Below, piece after piece: positions 25,840-34,570 of a DNA stretch of 64,000 nucleotides (its first letter is position 1; every line of letters begins with the position of its first letter). The translations under genes were made by a program, and so were the position numbers. Below the pieces are notes generated by a model. It did not search any database. It saw only the letters and a list, made by a program, of their open reading frames with translations, and had not been told where the DNA came from. The stretch is taken from contig DATAUW010000034.1 in NCBI GenBank assembly GCA_036268055.1, positions 80,784 through 144,783 on the forward strand. Direction: 5' to 3'. The DNA is from Verrucomicrobiia bacterium. GTDB lineage: Bacteria; Verrucomicrobiota; Verrucomicrobiia; Limisphaerales; Pedosphaeraceae.

Positions 25840-27078
25840 CTATTCCGCCACCGTAATCGAAGCGATCAGGCCGTCCAGGTTGAGCATGTACAATTCGCCA
25901 TCGTTGTCCTCGGCGAAGCTCGAAATCGTCCTGGGTTGTGACAATAACATGCCTTGTTTCACGACCTTCCCTGCTGCTTTATCATAGCGGAAACCCCAAA
26001 TCGTCCCCAACGCGAAGTCGCCATATATATATACGCCTTGTAGCGAGGGATATTTTTTCCCGCGATACACATATCCACCGATCACGCATAGCCCGGTCGT
26101 ATGATCGGGGAACAGCGATTCGGGCAGCATCTTGGGGTTATGAGGGTATTCCATGACCGGATCAATATATTGCGCGCCTGGAGGCGACGGCTTGAAATAA
26201 TGGGTCGCCTCGCGCGCGCACCAGCCGTAATTTCCGCCCTTCACGATCAAATCAATCTCTTCCCACAAATCCTGCCCCACGTCACCGGCCCACAAGTCGC
26301 CCGTTTCACGGTCGAAGCTGTAGCGCCACGGATTGCGCAAACCGTACGCCCAGATTTCGTGCTTCACGCCGAGCCCGTTCATCGGCGGTTCTTTTACAAA
26401 CGGATTGTCTTTTGGAATGCCATATTGTAACTCGTGCTTGTTCTGGCCGGAGCCTTCCATCGCGCGCGAATTCACATCAATCCGCAAAATCTTCGCAAGA
26501 AACGTGGACGTGTTTTGGCCGTTGTTGTGGGGATCGTAACCAAGCCCGCCGTCACCCAATGCGATGTATAAATAACCATCGGGGCCAAAGCTCAACTCGC
26601 CGCCCTTGTGGTTCCAGGAAATCGGCTGCGGCACTTCCAGAAGGATGCGTTCGGATTTCAAGTCGGCCTTGTTGGGATCCTCTTTTGAAACGCGAAATTC
26701 GCTGATCACGCTGCGGCGCGGGTTCTGCTGGTTGTAATAAACGTAAAATAATCCATTCGTCTGGAACCCCGGATGAAACGCGATGCTCATCAGTCCTTCT
26801 TCGTTTTCGACGAATGGCTTGCGGTCCACGATATTGAAAAACTCCTGCGATTTGCTGCCATCGCTGCCCTTTTGCAAAATCACAATGCGCCCCGCCTGCT
26901 CGACCAGGAACAGCCGGCCCGAACCATCGGGAGCCTCGCTCATCCACACCGGACGATCCGCTTTGTATTCCGTGAACGCCGGCTTCAACACAACTTTGGG
27001 CAAATCCTGAGCGCCCGCCAAACTTGCCAGCGCGAGAAACGCCAGGCATCGAGTCACTGCGAAAATATTTTTAAGCAT
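25840..27078 (-). CDS. PQQ-dependent sugar dehydrogenase (glucose/sorbosone dehydrogenase family)
   Basis: 412 residues from the ATG at 27078, which begins a clean signal peptide ([20 protein letters not shown]); the longer frame upstream has none. The beta-propeller repeats of the soluble glucose dehydrogenase family are clear: [40 protein letters not shown] and the late [16 protein letters not shown]. The enzyme would oxidise an aldose in the periplasm with PQQ. It is 206 bases upstream of the DUF1592/DUF1552 pair on the same strand, and c-type hemes there could accept its electrons. Specific sugar and cofactor binding are inferred from the family. Confidence 0.88.
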   Translation of the reverse strand: MLKNIFAVTRCLAFLALASLAGAQDLPKVVLKPAFTEYKADRPVWMSEAPDGSGRLFLVEQAGRIVILQKGSDGSKSQEFFNIVDRKPFVENEEGLMSIAFHPGFQTNGLFYVYYNQQNPRRSVISEFRVSKEDPNKADLKSERILLEVPQPISWNHKGGELSFGPDGYLYIALGDGGLGYDPHNNGQNTSTFLAKILRIDVNSRAMEGSGQNKHELQYGIPKDNPFVKEPPMNGLGVKHEIWAYGLRNPWRYSFDRETGDLWAGDVGQDLWEEIDLIVKGGNYGWCAREATHYFKPSPPGAQYIDPVMEYPHNPKMLPESLFPDHTTGLCVIGGYVYRGKKYPSLQGVYIYGDFALGTIWGFRYDKAAGKVVKQGMLLSQPRTISSFAEDNDGELYMLNLDGLIASITVAE

Positions 27079-27178
27079 GGCGCGTACTGTAAACAGAATC
27101 GGCCTTGATGCAACCCCCTTGCAACATCCTTTTTCGGTGCTAGCTTTTTGTGTGCAAATGCCACGCATATCCATCGCT

Positions 27179-27523
27179 ATGAGATTTCTAATTTCATGTT
27201 GGTTGGGATGCATACTGGTAGGTTGCGCTTCATCCACGGCTGCGTGGAACAACCGCATCGGAAAATACACGCTATCCCAAGCCCGCACAGAACTCGGCAA
27301 GCCCAACTCGGAGAAATCGTCGCCGGACGGCGGCACTTCCATCGAATGGCTCACGCATCCCGCGGGGCCCCCGCCAACAACGGGTTTTGCCGGTGCTCTG
27401 CGTGTCGGCGGTGTGGATCAGGACTTCCGACAACCGATGCCCCAGCAATCCCGAAGCGAATACCTGCGCCTGACCTTTGATTCAAACGGCGTGCTGGAAA
27501 ATTGGTCGCGCGTTTATCGTTAA
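27179..27523 (+). CDS. Small lipoprotein, hypothetical
   Basis: 114 residues from ATG 27179. [16 protein letters not shown] gives a short hydrophobic signal and a lipobox LVGC with the lipidated cysteine at 16, so it should be an envelope lipoprotein. The mature part [13 protein letters not shown] recalls small BamE/SmpA-like proteins, though the match is too short to claim. It is divergent from the sugar dehydrogenase gene, 100 bases apart. Its stop overlaps that of the serine hydrolase by four bases in convergent orientation. Confidence 0.6.
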   Translation: MRFLISCWLGCILVGCASSTAAWNNRIGKYTLSQARTELGKPNSEKSSPDGGTSIEWLTHPAGPPPTTGFAGALRVGGVDQDFRQPMPQQSRSEYLRLTFDSNGVLENWSRVYR

Positions 27524-28452
27524 GGCGTCTTGCCGCAATTGGTTGTATGGCACAACCGGGCATAGCACTGGTAAATCACGGCGGAAACATCACGAAGTTT
27601 CACCCCTGGTTTTTTATTCGCGCCAAAATGTTCCATCGCCGCAATGACGTAAGGCCGGTCTTTTAGAAAAACAATCGCCCATTCCGTGACGACACCAGTA
27701 ATTCCACCCGGCTTGCACGCCACTTGTATGGACGATAGCACTCCCGCATGAATCGCGCTCTTTTTGGGCTTCGATAAAATTTCCAAAATGTCATCGCACG
27801 CGGCGCGGCTGATAAATTCGCCGCGATATAAAATCCGCATCAGCCTCGCCGCGTCGGCGGGAGTCGAAACATTTTCTCTCCCCTGCGCGCGAGCATTCAA
27901 ATCCATCATGCGGCGGCGCAGACGCGTTTGTCCGCAACCTAAGCTGCCCATCGTGCGATTCACATTTCCCATGCCCACCAAATCAATAAGCATATTTGTG
28001 GCCGTATTATCGCTCACCAAAATCATCAGCACACAAAGGTCGCGCACGCTTAAACTCACCGCGCCGGAAACCGCCGCCAACCCCGCCCTGAACATCAGGC
28101 GCGGAGTCTCCTTTTCAAAACGCATTGACCGCGCAAAGGCGCTCGTCAGGGCAGAAAATAGTTCCCACGCGCCGCCCAAAACACCGCTGCCCGGCGTCCG
28201 ATCGCCTTTACTGATTCGCCGTAAATCGGAGAGGTTGAATTTTCCTTCCCCAGCCTGTTTGTAAACCTCCATCAGAATGGGAATCTTGATCGCACTCGCC
28301 TGTGGGAAAATCTTTTGCTCGTTGATAAAAAAAAATTCTTCCCCGGCCAAATCCAGTACCGCCAAACCAAACGTCCCGCTGCTGCGCCCGGAAATTTCCT
28401 TCAAACGTACTTCGGTGTCTTGACGAATCATTTGTGTGGTATCGCCCGGCAT
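27520..28452 (-). CDS. Serine hydrolase of class A beta-lactamase fold
   Basis: 310 residues. Active-site motifs are ASAIKIP (S53 and K56, the S-x-x-K pair), VSDNTATN (S147-D-N) and CKPGG (K247) in place of the usual K-T/S-G. The omega-loop reads RMMDLNARAQGREN, so the catalytic Glu166 of true class A enzymes is not evident. An insertion of roughly 35-40 residues (about 88-130) lies between the S-x-x-K and SDN motifs. No signal peptide is visible at either possible ATG (28452 or 28431). The fold is safe; antibiotic hydrolysis is doubtful, and a peptidase or esterase is as likely. Confidence 0.82.
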   Translation of the reverse strand: MPGDTTQMIRQDTEVRLKEISGRSSGTFGLAVLDLAGEEFFFINEQKIFPQASAIKIPILMEVYKQAGEGKFNLSDLRRISKGDRTPGSGVLGGAWELFSALTSAFARSMRFEKETPRLMFRAGLAAVSGAVSLSVRDLCVLMILVSDNTATNMLIDLVGMGNVNRTMGSLGCGQTRLRRRMMDLNARAQGRENVSTPADAARLMRILYRGEFISRAACDDILEILSKPKKSAIHAGVLSSIQVACKPGGITGVVTEWAIVFLKDRPYVIAAMEHFGANKKPGVKLRDVSAVIYQCYARLCHTTNCGKTP

Positions 28453-28613
28453 CGAGTGTCGTGGTGAAGATTTGCCGGATTTGGAGTTGCAACAAACAGT
28501 GCTAAACTATAGGCATGGACTCGCAGTGACGCGAGTAAAATGTGGCCCGCGCGCCTGCAAACAGGCCGATTGAGATTGCATTTTTCCCGAATCATCGGAT
28601 AACAACCGTTTAT

Positions 28614-28931
28614 ATGCCTGGTGAAATTTTTCAAGCGAGCCGCTGGACCAAGGGAAATTTTCTGTTCCCCACCGTCATCGAAGTGACCGACCGCGCCGTC
28701 CTGCGCCGCAAGCGCTCATGGTTCAAACGCGACGAAATCAGCATGAGCATTTTCAAAGTCGCTTCGGTTCACATCCAAACCGGTATCATCTGGTCGAACA
28801 TTTTGATCGAATCAAGCGGCGGCACTGATCCGCTCGAAAGCCACGGGCATCGCAAGTCGGATGCGCAACGCATCAAGGCGCTCATCGAGGATTATCAGTC
28901 GCGCCCGGAAAACCGCGCGCTTTCAAATTGA
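28614..28931 (+). CDS. Small PH-like (bPH2-type) hypothetical protein
   Basis: 105 residues from ATG 28614, which begins MPGEIFQASRWTKGNFLFPT. The pattern of beta strands resembles the bacterial PH-like families: TVIEVTDRAVLRRKRSWF, then ISMSIFKVASVHIQTGIIWS, then a C-terminal helix. I am not certain of the assignment. There is no membrane segment. It is 19 bases before the flavoprotein gene on the same strand. A perfect six-base hairpin ACTCGC/GCGAGT at 28519-28536 lies 78 bases upstream. Confidence 0.55.
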   Translation: MPGEIFQASRWTKGNFLFPTVIEVTDRAVLRRKRSWFKRDEISMSIFKVASVHIQTGIIWSNILIESSGGTDPLESHGHRKSDAQRIKALIEDYQSRPENRALSN

Positions 28932-28950
28932 TCTCGCGCCAACTCCAGGG

Positions 28951-30117
28951 ATGAAGCGGGATGTCATCGTGATCGGCGCCGGTGCGGCGGGCTTGATGTG
29001 CGCCATCGAGGCCGGCAAACGCGGCCGCTCGGTCATGGTTCTCGAACATTCCGAACGCATCGGAAAAAAAATCCTCATCTCCGGCGGCGGTCGCTGCAAT
29101 TTCACTAACGTCAATGCCGGCCCCGAAAATTATTTGTCCACCAATCCGCATTTCTGCAAGTCCGCCCTCGCTCGTTATCGTCCCGCCGATTTCATCGCCC
29201 TCGTCGAAAAACATGGCATCGCCTACCACGAAAAAAAATTAGGCCAGCTCTTTTGCGATTTCACTTCACGGCAAATCGTTGAGCTGTTGCAAGCGGAATG
29301 CAACGCCGCGCGTGTGGAAATCAAATTGAATTGCCGAGTGCTGAATGTAAAAAAATCTACAAACTACCAGTTGGAAACTTCCACCGGATCATTGGAATGC
29401 GATTCACTCGTCATCGCGACCGGCGGATTGTCTTTTCCGAAAATCGGCGCCACTGACTTCGGTTATCGCATTGCCAAACAGTTTGGTTTGAAAATGTCCG
29501 CGACGCGTCCGGGCCTCGTGCCGCTGCTTTTCAATGCCGAAGAACAAGCCGCTTTCGGTGAACTCAGCGGCATCTCGCTCGAAGTTGCCGCCTCCGCTGG
29601 CGATGCGACATTTCACGAAAACCTTTTGCTCACCCACCGTGGACTGAGCGGCCCGGCGATTCTGCAAGTCTCCAATTACCGCGACGAGACTGGCCCCATC
29701 ACACTCGATTTGCTTCCGGGAAAAAATGCCGCCGAGTTGCTTGCGGCCCAGCGAAACTCCAACAAAGAACTCAAGACGGCGTTAAGCCAGTTTTTGCCGC
29801 AACGCTTCGTTCAACAATGGTGCGCGCGCGTGTCGCCGTCGCGTCCGCTCAATCGTTACTCCGCCGTGGAACTCAACGACGTCGCGCGGGGATTGCACGC
29901 GTGGCAAATCCAGCCCGCCGGAACCGAAGGCTACAGCAAGGCCGAAGTCACGCTCGGCGGTGTGGATACCAGCGAACTTTCCTCGAAGACGATGGAGTCG
30001 CGGCAAATGCCCGGTTTATATTTCATTGGCGAAGTCGTGGACGTGACCGGCTGGCTCGGTGGTTTTAATTTCCAATGGGCCTGGGCTTCTGGCCATGCCG
30101 CCGGGCAATTCGTTTAA
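28951..30117 (+). CDS. NAD(P)/FAD-dependent oxidoreductase, BaiN/HI0933 family
   Basis: 388 residues from ATG 28951. The FAD-binding beta-alpha-beta motif is IVIGAGAAGLMCAIEAG. It is followed by KKILISGGGRCNFTN, the signature of the HI0933/BaiN flavoprotein family. The C-terminal VVDVTGWLGGFNFQWAWASG matches the family end where a second dinucleotide contact is made. BaiN reduces bile-acid double bonds in gut clostridia; in most bacteria the substrate is unknown. The gene is intact and of normal length. The CPA1 antiporter gene follows 78 bases later. Confidence 0.92.
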   Translation: MKRDVIVIGAGAAGLMCAIEAGKRGRSVMVLEHSERIGKKILISGGGRCNFTNVNAGPENYLSTNPHFCKSALARYRPADFIALVEKHGIAYHEKKLGQLFCDFTSRQIVELLQAECNAARVEIKLNCRVLNVKKSTNYQLETSTGSLECDSLVIATGGLSFPKIGATDFGYRIAKQFGLKMSATRPGLVPLLFNAEEQAAFGELSGISLEVAASAGDATFHENLLLTHRGLSGPAILQVSNYRDETGPITLDLLPGKNAAELLAAQRNSNKELKTALSQFLPQRFVQQWCARVSPSRPLNRYSAVELNDVARGLHAWQIQPAGTEGYSKAEVTLGGVDTSELSSKTMESRQMPGLYFIGEVVDVTGWLGGFNFQWAWASGHAAGQFV

Positions 30118-30195
30118 GCTAACCCCGGGCGAAAATTCCTACTTGCTTCCGTGAGGCTTTGCAAAAATACGCCTCGCCATTACAGTCTCCGCCGA

Positions 30196-31806
30196 ATGTT
30201 GATTCAGTTGGATGAAATTTTGGTTTTGCTGGTCGCGGTCGCGGGCCTTGCCTTGCTCGCGCGGAAACTTCGCATTCCTTATCCCATCCTGCTCGTCCTC
30301 GGCGGCCTCGTGCTCGCGATGATTCCCGGCCTGCCCAAGATGCATTTCGAGCCCGACCTCGTCTTCCTGATTTTTCTGCCGCCGCTTTTATTTCCCGCGG
30401 CACTCTTCACGTCATGGCGGGATTTTCATGCGAATCTTCGCCCCATCGGTTTGCTCGCGGTCGGGCTGGTTTTGTTCACGACCTGCTCGGTCGCCTATTT
30501 TGCGCATTATCTTATAGAAGGTTTGCCGCTCGCCGCCGCGTTTATTTTGGGCGCGATTGTTTCGCCGCCCGACGCCGTCGCCGCAACCGCCATCACCGAA
30601 CGCCTCAACGTCCCTCAACGCATTGTCACCGTGCTCGAAGGCGAAAGCCTGGTGAACGACGCCATCGCGCTCGTCGCGTACGCATTCGCCGTGAACGCGT
30701 TGACCACTGGCTCGTTCTCGCTCGGCAAGGCGAGCGTCAGTTTCGTGTTCGTAAGCGTGGGTGGTGTGCTTGTCGGATTGCTGGCCGGTTGGCTCGCCTC
30801 GCAAGCCCAACGCCGCCTTGACGATCCTCCCGTCCAAATCACGATTTCCATACTCACACCTTTCGCCGCTTATTTGCCCGCCGAACAACTTCACGTTTCC
30901 GGCGTTCTCGCGGTCGTCACCGCCGGTTTGTATCTCGGCTGGCGCACACCTGAGATCGTGAATTCGCGCATGCGCCTCCAGGCCGGGCCCGTTTGGGAAA
31001 TGATCGTTTTTTTGCTCAACGGCCTCGTCTTCATTCTCATCGGCCTGCAACTCCCCGCCGTTTTGAAAGGCCTCGCCGGTCAATCCATTCCGCTCTCGCG
31101 ATTGTGCTGGTATGCGACGCTGATCAGCGCGGTCGTCATTCTCGTGCGTTTCATTTGGGTTTTCGCCGCGACTTATTTGCCGCGTTATCTCAGCGCAGCG
31201 TTGCGCGCGCGCGATCCCTATCCGCGCTGGCAGGAAGTGACCATTGTTGCCTGGACCGGCATGCGTGGCGTCGTTTCGCTCGCCGCTGCGATGGCCCTGC
31301 CCTCGGCCATCATCAATGATCCCAACGGCGCAGACAAAGATGTCATCACCAGCCTGATTATTTTTTTCACTTACTTCGTCATCCTCGTCACGCTCGTGCT
31401 TCAAGGCCTCACCCTGCCGCTGATCATCCGCTGGCTCAATGTCGTGGACAACGGCGATACCGAACGTGAAGAACGCAAAGCTCGCCTCAAGGCGAACCTC
31501 GCCGCCATGTCGCGCCTCACCGAACTTGAGCAACAGGAAAAGCAACCGATTGATTTGCTCCAGCGTTTGCGCGTCGAATATGAAGACCGCATCCGCCAGC
31601 TTGAGGCTTGCGATCAATCGGACAATCCGCCGCGCCCCGGCCATTTTTCCAACGCCTACGAATCCTTGCAGCACGAAGCGCTCGTCGTCGAACGCCAAAC
31701 TATTCTCCAGCTTCGCAACGAGCGCGTCATCAGCGACACCGTTTTGCGTCGCATCCAATACGACCTCGATCTCGCCGAAGCGCGCCTCGCCGACGACTCC
31801 GAATAA
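30196..31806 (+). CDS. Na+/H+ antiporter, CPA1 family
   Basis: 536 residues from ATG 30196. Eleven or twelve hydrophobic segments occupy residues 1-410. The family motifs are FLPPLLFPAALFTSW, GAIVSPPDAVAATAI and VLEGESLVNDAIALVAY, whose Asn-Asp pair is the ion-binding site of CPA1 exchangers. The C-terminal 120 residues form a charged cytoplasmic tail of helices (RLTELEQQEKQPIDLLQRLR), likely regulatory. The protein exchanges Na+ for H+ at the inner membrane and helps pH and salt homeostasis. The methyltransferase gene starts 3 bases after its stop. Confidence 0.93.
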   Translation: MLIQLDEILVLLVAVAGLALLARKLRIPYPILLVLGGLVLAMIPGLPKMHFEPDLVFLIFLPPLLFPAALFTSWRDFHANLRPIGLLAVGLVLFTTCSVAYFAHYLIEGLPLAAAFILGAIVSPPDAVAATAITERLNVPQRIVTVLEGESLVNDAIALVAYAFAVNALTTGSFSLGKASVSFVFVSVGGVLVGLLAGWLASQAQRRLDDPPVQITISILTPFAAYLPAEQLHVSGVLAVVTAGLYLGWRTPEIVNSRMRLQAGPVWEMIVFLLNGLVFILIGLQLPAVLKGLAGQSIPLSRLCWYATLISAVVILVRFIWVFAATYLPRYLSAALRARDPYPRWQEVTIVAWTGMRGVVSLAAAMALPSAIINDPNGADKDVITSLIIFFTYFVILVTLVLQGLTLPLIIRWLNVVDNGDTEREERKARLKANLAAMSRLTELEQQEKQPIDLLQRLRVEYEDRIRQLEACDQSDNPPRPGHFSNAYESLQHEALVVERQTILQLRNERVISDTVLRRIQYDLDLAEARLADDSE

Positions 31807-31809
31807 GCG

Positions 31810-32664
31810 ATGAACTCCCACGATCCCACCACATTCCCCCACGATCGCGCTTTTTTCAAAGGCTGGGCCAAACCCGGCCCGCGCCCGCCTGCCGGCATCG
31901 AACCTGGCGAAGGCGAAACGCTCGACGCCATCAGCGGACACTTTCGCATCTTTCAATTACGCGCTGGCCATCGTTTTTCCACCGATGATATTTTGACCGC
32001 GTGGTATGGCACGTCGTGGTGTCCAACGGCGCAGACGGCCCTCGACCTCGGCAGCGGCATCGGCTCGGTCGGGATGGTGGCCGCGTGGCGATTGCCCGGT
32101 GCGCGGTTCGTGACCGTCGAGGCGCAGGCTGAAAGCGTGCGGCTCGCAAAAAAATCCGCGCGCTACAACGGCCTCGAAAATCGTTACGAAATTCGCCACG
32201 GCGATTTTCGCGATCCGTCGCTCATTCGCCCCGAGGAAAAATTTGATCTCGTCCTTGGCAGTCCGCCCTATTTTCCGCAAGGCACCGGCATCGAAGGCGA
32301 TCATCCGCAAAAAATCGCCTGCCGTTTTGAACTGCGCGGTGACATTTCGCATTACTGCGCCGCCGCCGCCGCTCACCTTGCGCTCGGCGGATTTTTCGCC
32401 TGCGTTTTTCCGACGGATCAACTCGCCCGCGTCGAAGCCGCTGCGCTCGCCGCCAAACTCGCCATCGTGCGCCGTCGTCCCATCGTTTTGCGCGAGAGCG
32501 ATGCGCCGCTGATTTCCCTCTTTGGCATGATGGCCGCCGAGCACCTCCCGGCTCCGTTCCGCACCCAAACCTGGCTCGAACCCGCGCTAACCATTCGCCA
32601 GAAAGATGGCCGCGTGCATCCTGAATACGCCGCCCTCAAACTGGCCATCGGTTTTCCGCCTTAA
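31810..32664 (+). CDS. TrmN6-like adenine N6-methyltransferase
   Basis: 284 residues. After an N-terminal RFSTDDILTAWYG segment typical of TrmN6 (YfiC), the SAM-binding motif ALDLGSGIGSVG lies at 77-88. The catalytic NPPY tetrad reads SPPY at 151-154. This group methylates N6 of adenine 37 in tRNA1-Val in E. coli; an RNA or protein substrate elsewhere is possible. The C-terminal PEYAALKLAIGFPP is family-like. Start ATG 31810 sits 3 bases behind the antiporter stop, so translation may be coupled. Confidence 0.82.
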   Translation: MNSHDPTTFPHDRAFFKGWAKPGPRPPAGIEPGEGETLDAISGHFRIFQLRAGHRFSTDDILTAWYGTSWCPTAQTALDLGSGIGSVGMVAAWRLPGARFVTVEAQAESVRLAKKSARYNGLENRYEIRHGDFRDPSLIRPEEKFDLVLGSPPYFPQGTGIEGDHPQKIACRFELRGDISHYCAAAAAHLALGGFFACVFPTDQLARVEAAALAAKLAIVRRRPIVLRESDAPLISLFGMMAAEHLPAPFRTQTWLEPALTIRQKDGRVHPEYAALKLAIGFPP

Positions 32665-32764
32665 GTGCGCAAGTCGCCTTGCAGGGTAAGGCAGCACTGC
32701 CGCGTCAGACATTCCGAAGGACGCATCCACGCACTGCCCCCGAGGTAAAGCACCTGCCAACGCC

Positions 32765-33060
32765 GCCGTCGTCCCGCAGGGACTACCGACAATCTAGGGC
32801 ATGTTAGGGGTGCGCTGCCGCGCTGCCGTCCGAAGTCCCGCAGGGACGACAGATCTTAGCCCAGCAATTTATTGCTGGGGTTTTATCCGCATCCATTCCA
32901 AGTCCCGCCAGGGACGAAAGAATTTGATGAAATGAACGCGGCGTACGCCTGGATGATTTCAAAAATATTTCTTTCGTCCCGTCCCCTGCGGACTTCGCAC
33001 CGCGTAACAGCGCCACCTTGCCATTTGGGGGTAATGCGCGGACGCGCCCCATCCTGCGAG
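32765..33060. repeat. Repeat array, left of msrA
   Basis: The gap 32665-33120 holds no gene but several hairpin modules. Triloop or tetraloop stems GTCCC/GGGAC lie at 32771-32783, 32835-32847 and 32902-32915. A longer hairpin CCCAGCAATTTATTGCTGGG spans 32860-32879 and is followed by GTTTT. The block 32831-32990 aligns in direct orientation with 34873-35036, including an AT-rich GATGATTTCA tail. An inverted, decayed copy lies near 32976-33000. The segment 33061-33120 just before msrA shows no repeat. Confidence 0.8.
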
Positions 33061-33120
33061 CCAGCTTTTTTGCAATTTGCCTTTGTAAGGAATTCAGATA
33101 AATTGCGACTAACCTGTAGC

Positions 33121-33762
33121 ATGAAAAATATATATACGTTGATCGCGTTGTTTTCGCTTTTCTGCTGCGGATGCAGCGCGGAAGACCCCAAACCAGCCGA
33201 TAATTCCACTTCCACCCATATGGCCACCAACACAGTTGTGATTCCCGCGGATGCCGAAACCATCACTCTCGCCGCCGGTTGCTTTTGGTGCACCGAGGCG
33301 ATTTTTCAGCAAATTCCCGGCGTGCTCAAGGTGACTTCCGGTTACACCGGCGGCAACGTCCCGAATCCCACTTACGAACAAGTCTGCACCGGCGACACCG
33401 GCCACGCGGAATCGTCACAAATTGTTTTCGATCCCAGGAAAACCAGCCTCGAAAAAATCCTCGAAGTGTTTTGGGAAGCGCACGATCCCACGACGCTGAA
33501 CCAGCAAGGCGCCGACACCGGCACCCAATATCGCTCGGCGATTTTTTATAACAACGATGCCCAAAAGGAAATCGCCGAGAAATCCAAAGCGGCCGCCCAA
33601 AAGGATTTTTCCAAGCCCATCGTGACCGAGATCACCAAGGCCGGGCCGTTTTTCCCCGCCGAGGATTATCATCAGGATTATTATCGCCTGAACAAAAACC
33701 GGAACCCTTATTGCCGGCTCGTCATTTCACCCAAACTCCGCAAGCTCCACTTGCAGGAATAA
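33121..33762 (+). CDS. msrA: Exported peptide-methionine (S)-S-oxide reductase
   Basis: 213 residues from ATG 33121. The N-terminus is hydrophobic and ends in CCGCSAEDPKPADNS, so it is a probable lipoprotein with lipidated C18 and a flexible linker. The catalytic motif AGCFWCTEAIF places the nucleophile at C54. GYTGGNVPNPTYEQVCTGDT, HAESSQIVFDP and FFPAEDYHQDYY are standard MsrA blocks. It repairs S-oxidised methionine in envelope proteins. msrB follows after 39 bases, and both are exported, so they form an envelope repair pair; the reductant supplying electrons is not in the window. Confidence 0.95.
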   Translation: MKNIYTLIALFSLFCCGCSAEDPKPADNSTSTHMATNTVVIPADAETITLAAGCFWCTEAIFQQIPGVLKVTSGYTGGNVPNPTYEQVCTGDTGHAESSQIVFDPRKTSLEKILEVFWEAHDPTTLNQQGADTGTQYRSAIFYNNDAQKEIAEKSKAAAQKDFSKPIVTEITKAGPFFPAEDYHQDYYRLNKNRNPYCRLVISPKLRKLHLQE

Positions 33763-33801
33763 TTTAGTTCCTCTCTCTAAAAAAAATCGAAAGATAAATA
33801 T

Positions 33802-34377
33802 ATGAACATCTATTATGCAATCATCGGCGCCTTGAGCTTCGGCATCGCGCTCTCCGCTTTCGCCGCCGAGACGCCATCCGATAAATCCGCACCCGCCCAG
33901 GGTCCCACCGTCGAAGTCCGGTTGCTCGATACCAATGGAAAACTCGGCCCCAAAACCGCCGTACCCAAAGTCATCAAGACCGACGCCGAATGGAAAAAAC
34001 AACTGAGTGCCGATGAATATCGCATCACCCGCGCCAAAGGCACTGAACCCGCCTTCTGCGGCAACCTGCTCGATGTGAAAAAACCTGGCGTCTATTATTG
34101 CATTTGCTGTGGATTGCCGCTGTTCACGTCGGAAAGTAAATTTCATTCCGGCACCGGTTGGCCCAGCTTCTTCCAGCCGGTCGCTTCCGAAAATATCGCC
34201 ACTCATGTGGACACCAGTTTCGGCATGGAACGCACTGAAATTCTCTGCGCTCGCTGCGACGCCCATCTCGGCCACGTCTTTGACGATGGTCCAGCGCCCA
34301 CCGGTTTGCGCTATTGCCTGAACTCCGCCGCGCTGACCTTCAAGGAAGACAAGCACTTCAAAGACACGTCGAAATAA
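33802..34377 (+). CDS. msrB: Exported peptide-methionine (R)-S-oxide reductase
   Basis: 191 residues with a signal peptide ([20 protein letters not shown], cleavage near AFAAE). The MsrB domain (about 62-183) has zinc-binding CICC (C100 and C103) and CARC (C149 and C152). It contains [11 protein letters not shown] and the catalytic cysteine in [11 protein letters not shown] (C172). C86 is a candidate resolving cysteine. It reduces R-methionine sulfoxide, complementing msrA. A rho-independent terminator lies 99-144 bases after the stop, with a palindromic repeat element between. Confidence 0.95.
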   Translation: MNIYYAIIGALSFGIALSAFAAETPSDKSAPAQGPTVEVRLLDTNGKLGPKTAVPKVIKTDAEWKKQLSADEYRITRAKGTEPAFCGNLLDVKKPGVYYCICCGLPLFTSESKFHSGTGWPSFFQPVASENIATHVDTSFGMERTEILCARCDAHLGHVFDDGPAPTGLRYCLNSAALTFKEDKHFKDTSK

Positions 34378-34396
34378 GGAAGTGCATCAGTCAGAA

Positions 34397-34460
34397 CTGT
34401 AGCGGCGGTCTATGACCGCCGAATCCTTCAGAAGATGGCACTCGTAGAGCGCCACTACAG
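34397..34460. repeat. Palindromic element with three-way-junction architecture
   Basis: Outer arms CTGTAG (34397-34402) and CTACAG (34455-34460) enclose two abutting hairpins. The first is CGGCGGTC-TAT-GACCGCCG (34403-34421). The second is TGGCACTC-GTA-GAGCGCCA (34436-34454), with one A/C mismatch. A 14-base linker separates them. The element lies 19 bases after the msrB stop. This bounded layout resembles REP/BIME-type non-autonomous repeats. Confidence 0.75.
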
Positions 34461-34475
34461 GTTGAAATTTTCAAT

Positions 34476-34521
34476 GCGGTTTTAGGGCGATTCATTCTCC
34501 TTAAAACCGCTTTTCATTTTT
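34476..34521 (+). terminator. Rho-independent terminator after msrA-msrB
   Basis: GCGGTTTTA (34476-34484) pairs perfectly with TAAAACCGC (34502-34510) across a 17-base loop. It is followed by TTTTCATTTTT. It lies 98 bases past the msrB stop in the same direction. Confidence 0.75.
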
Positions 34522-34570
34522 GGCCGGGCGCATCTTGACACAGTCCCCCAAGATAAAACCCTGCCAGTGC

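Noticed and set aside
30412..31956. 514-residue open frame opposite the antiporter and methyltransferase genes
   Set aside because: It overlaps two well-supported genes and its composition is rich in acidic and glycine residues as expected from reverse complement coding.
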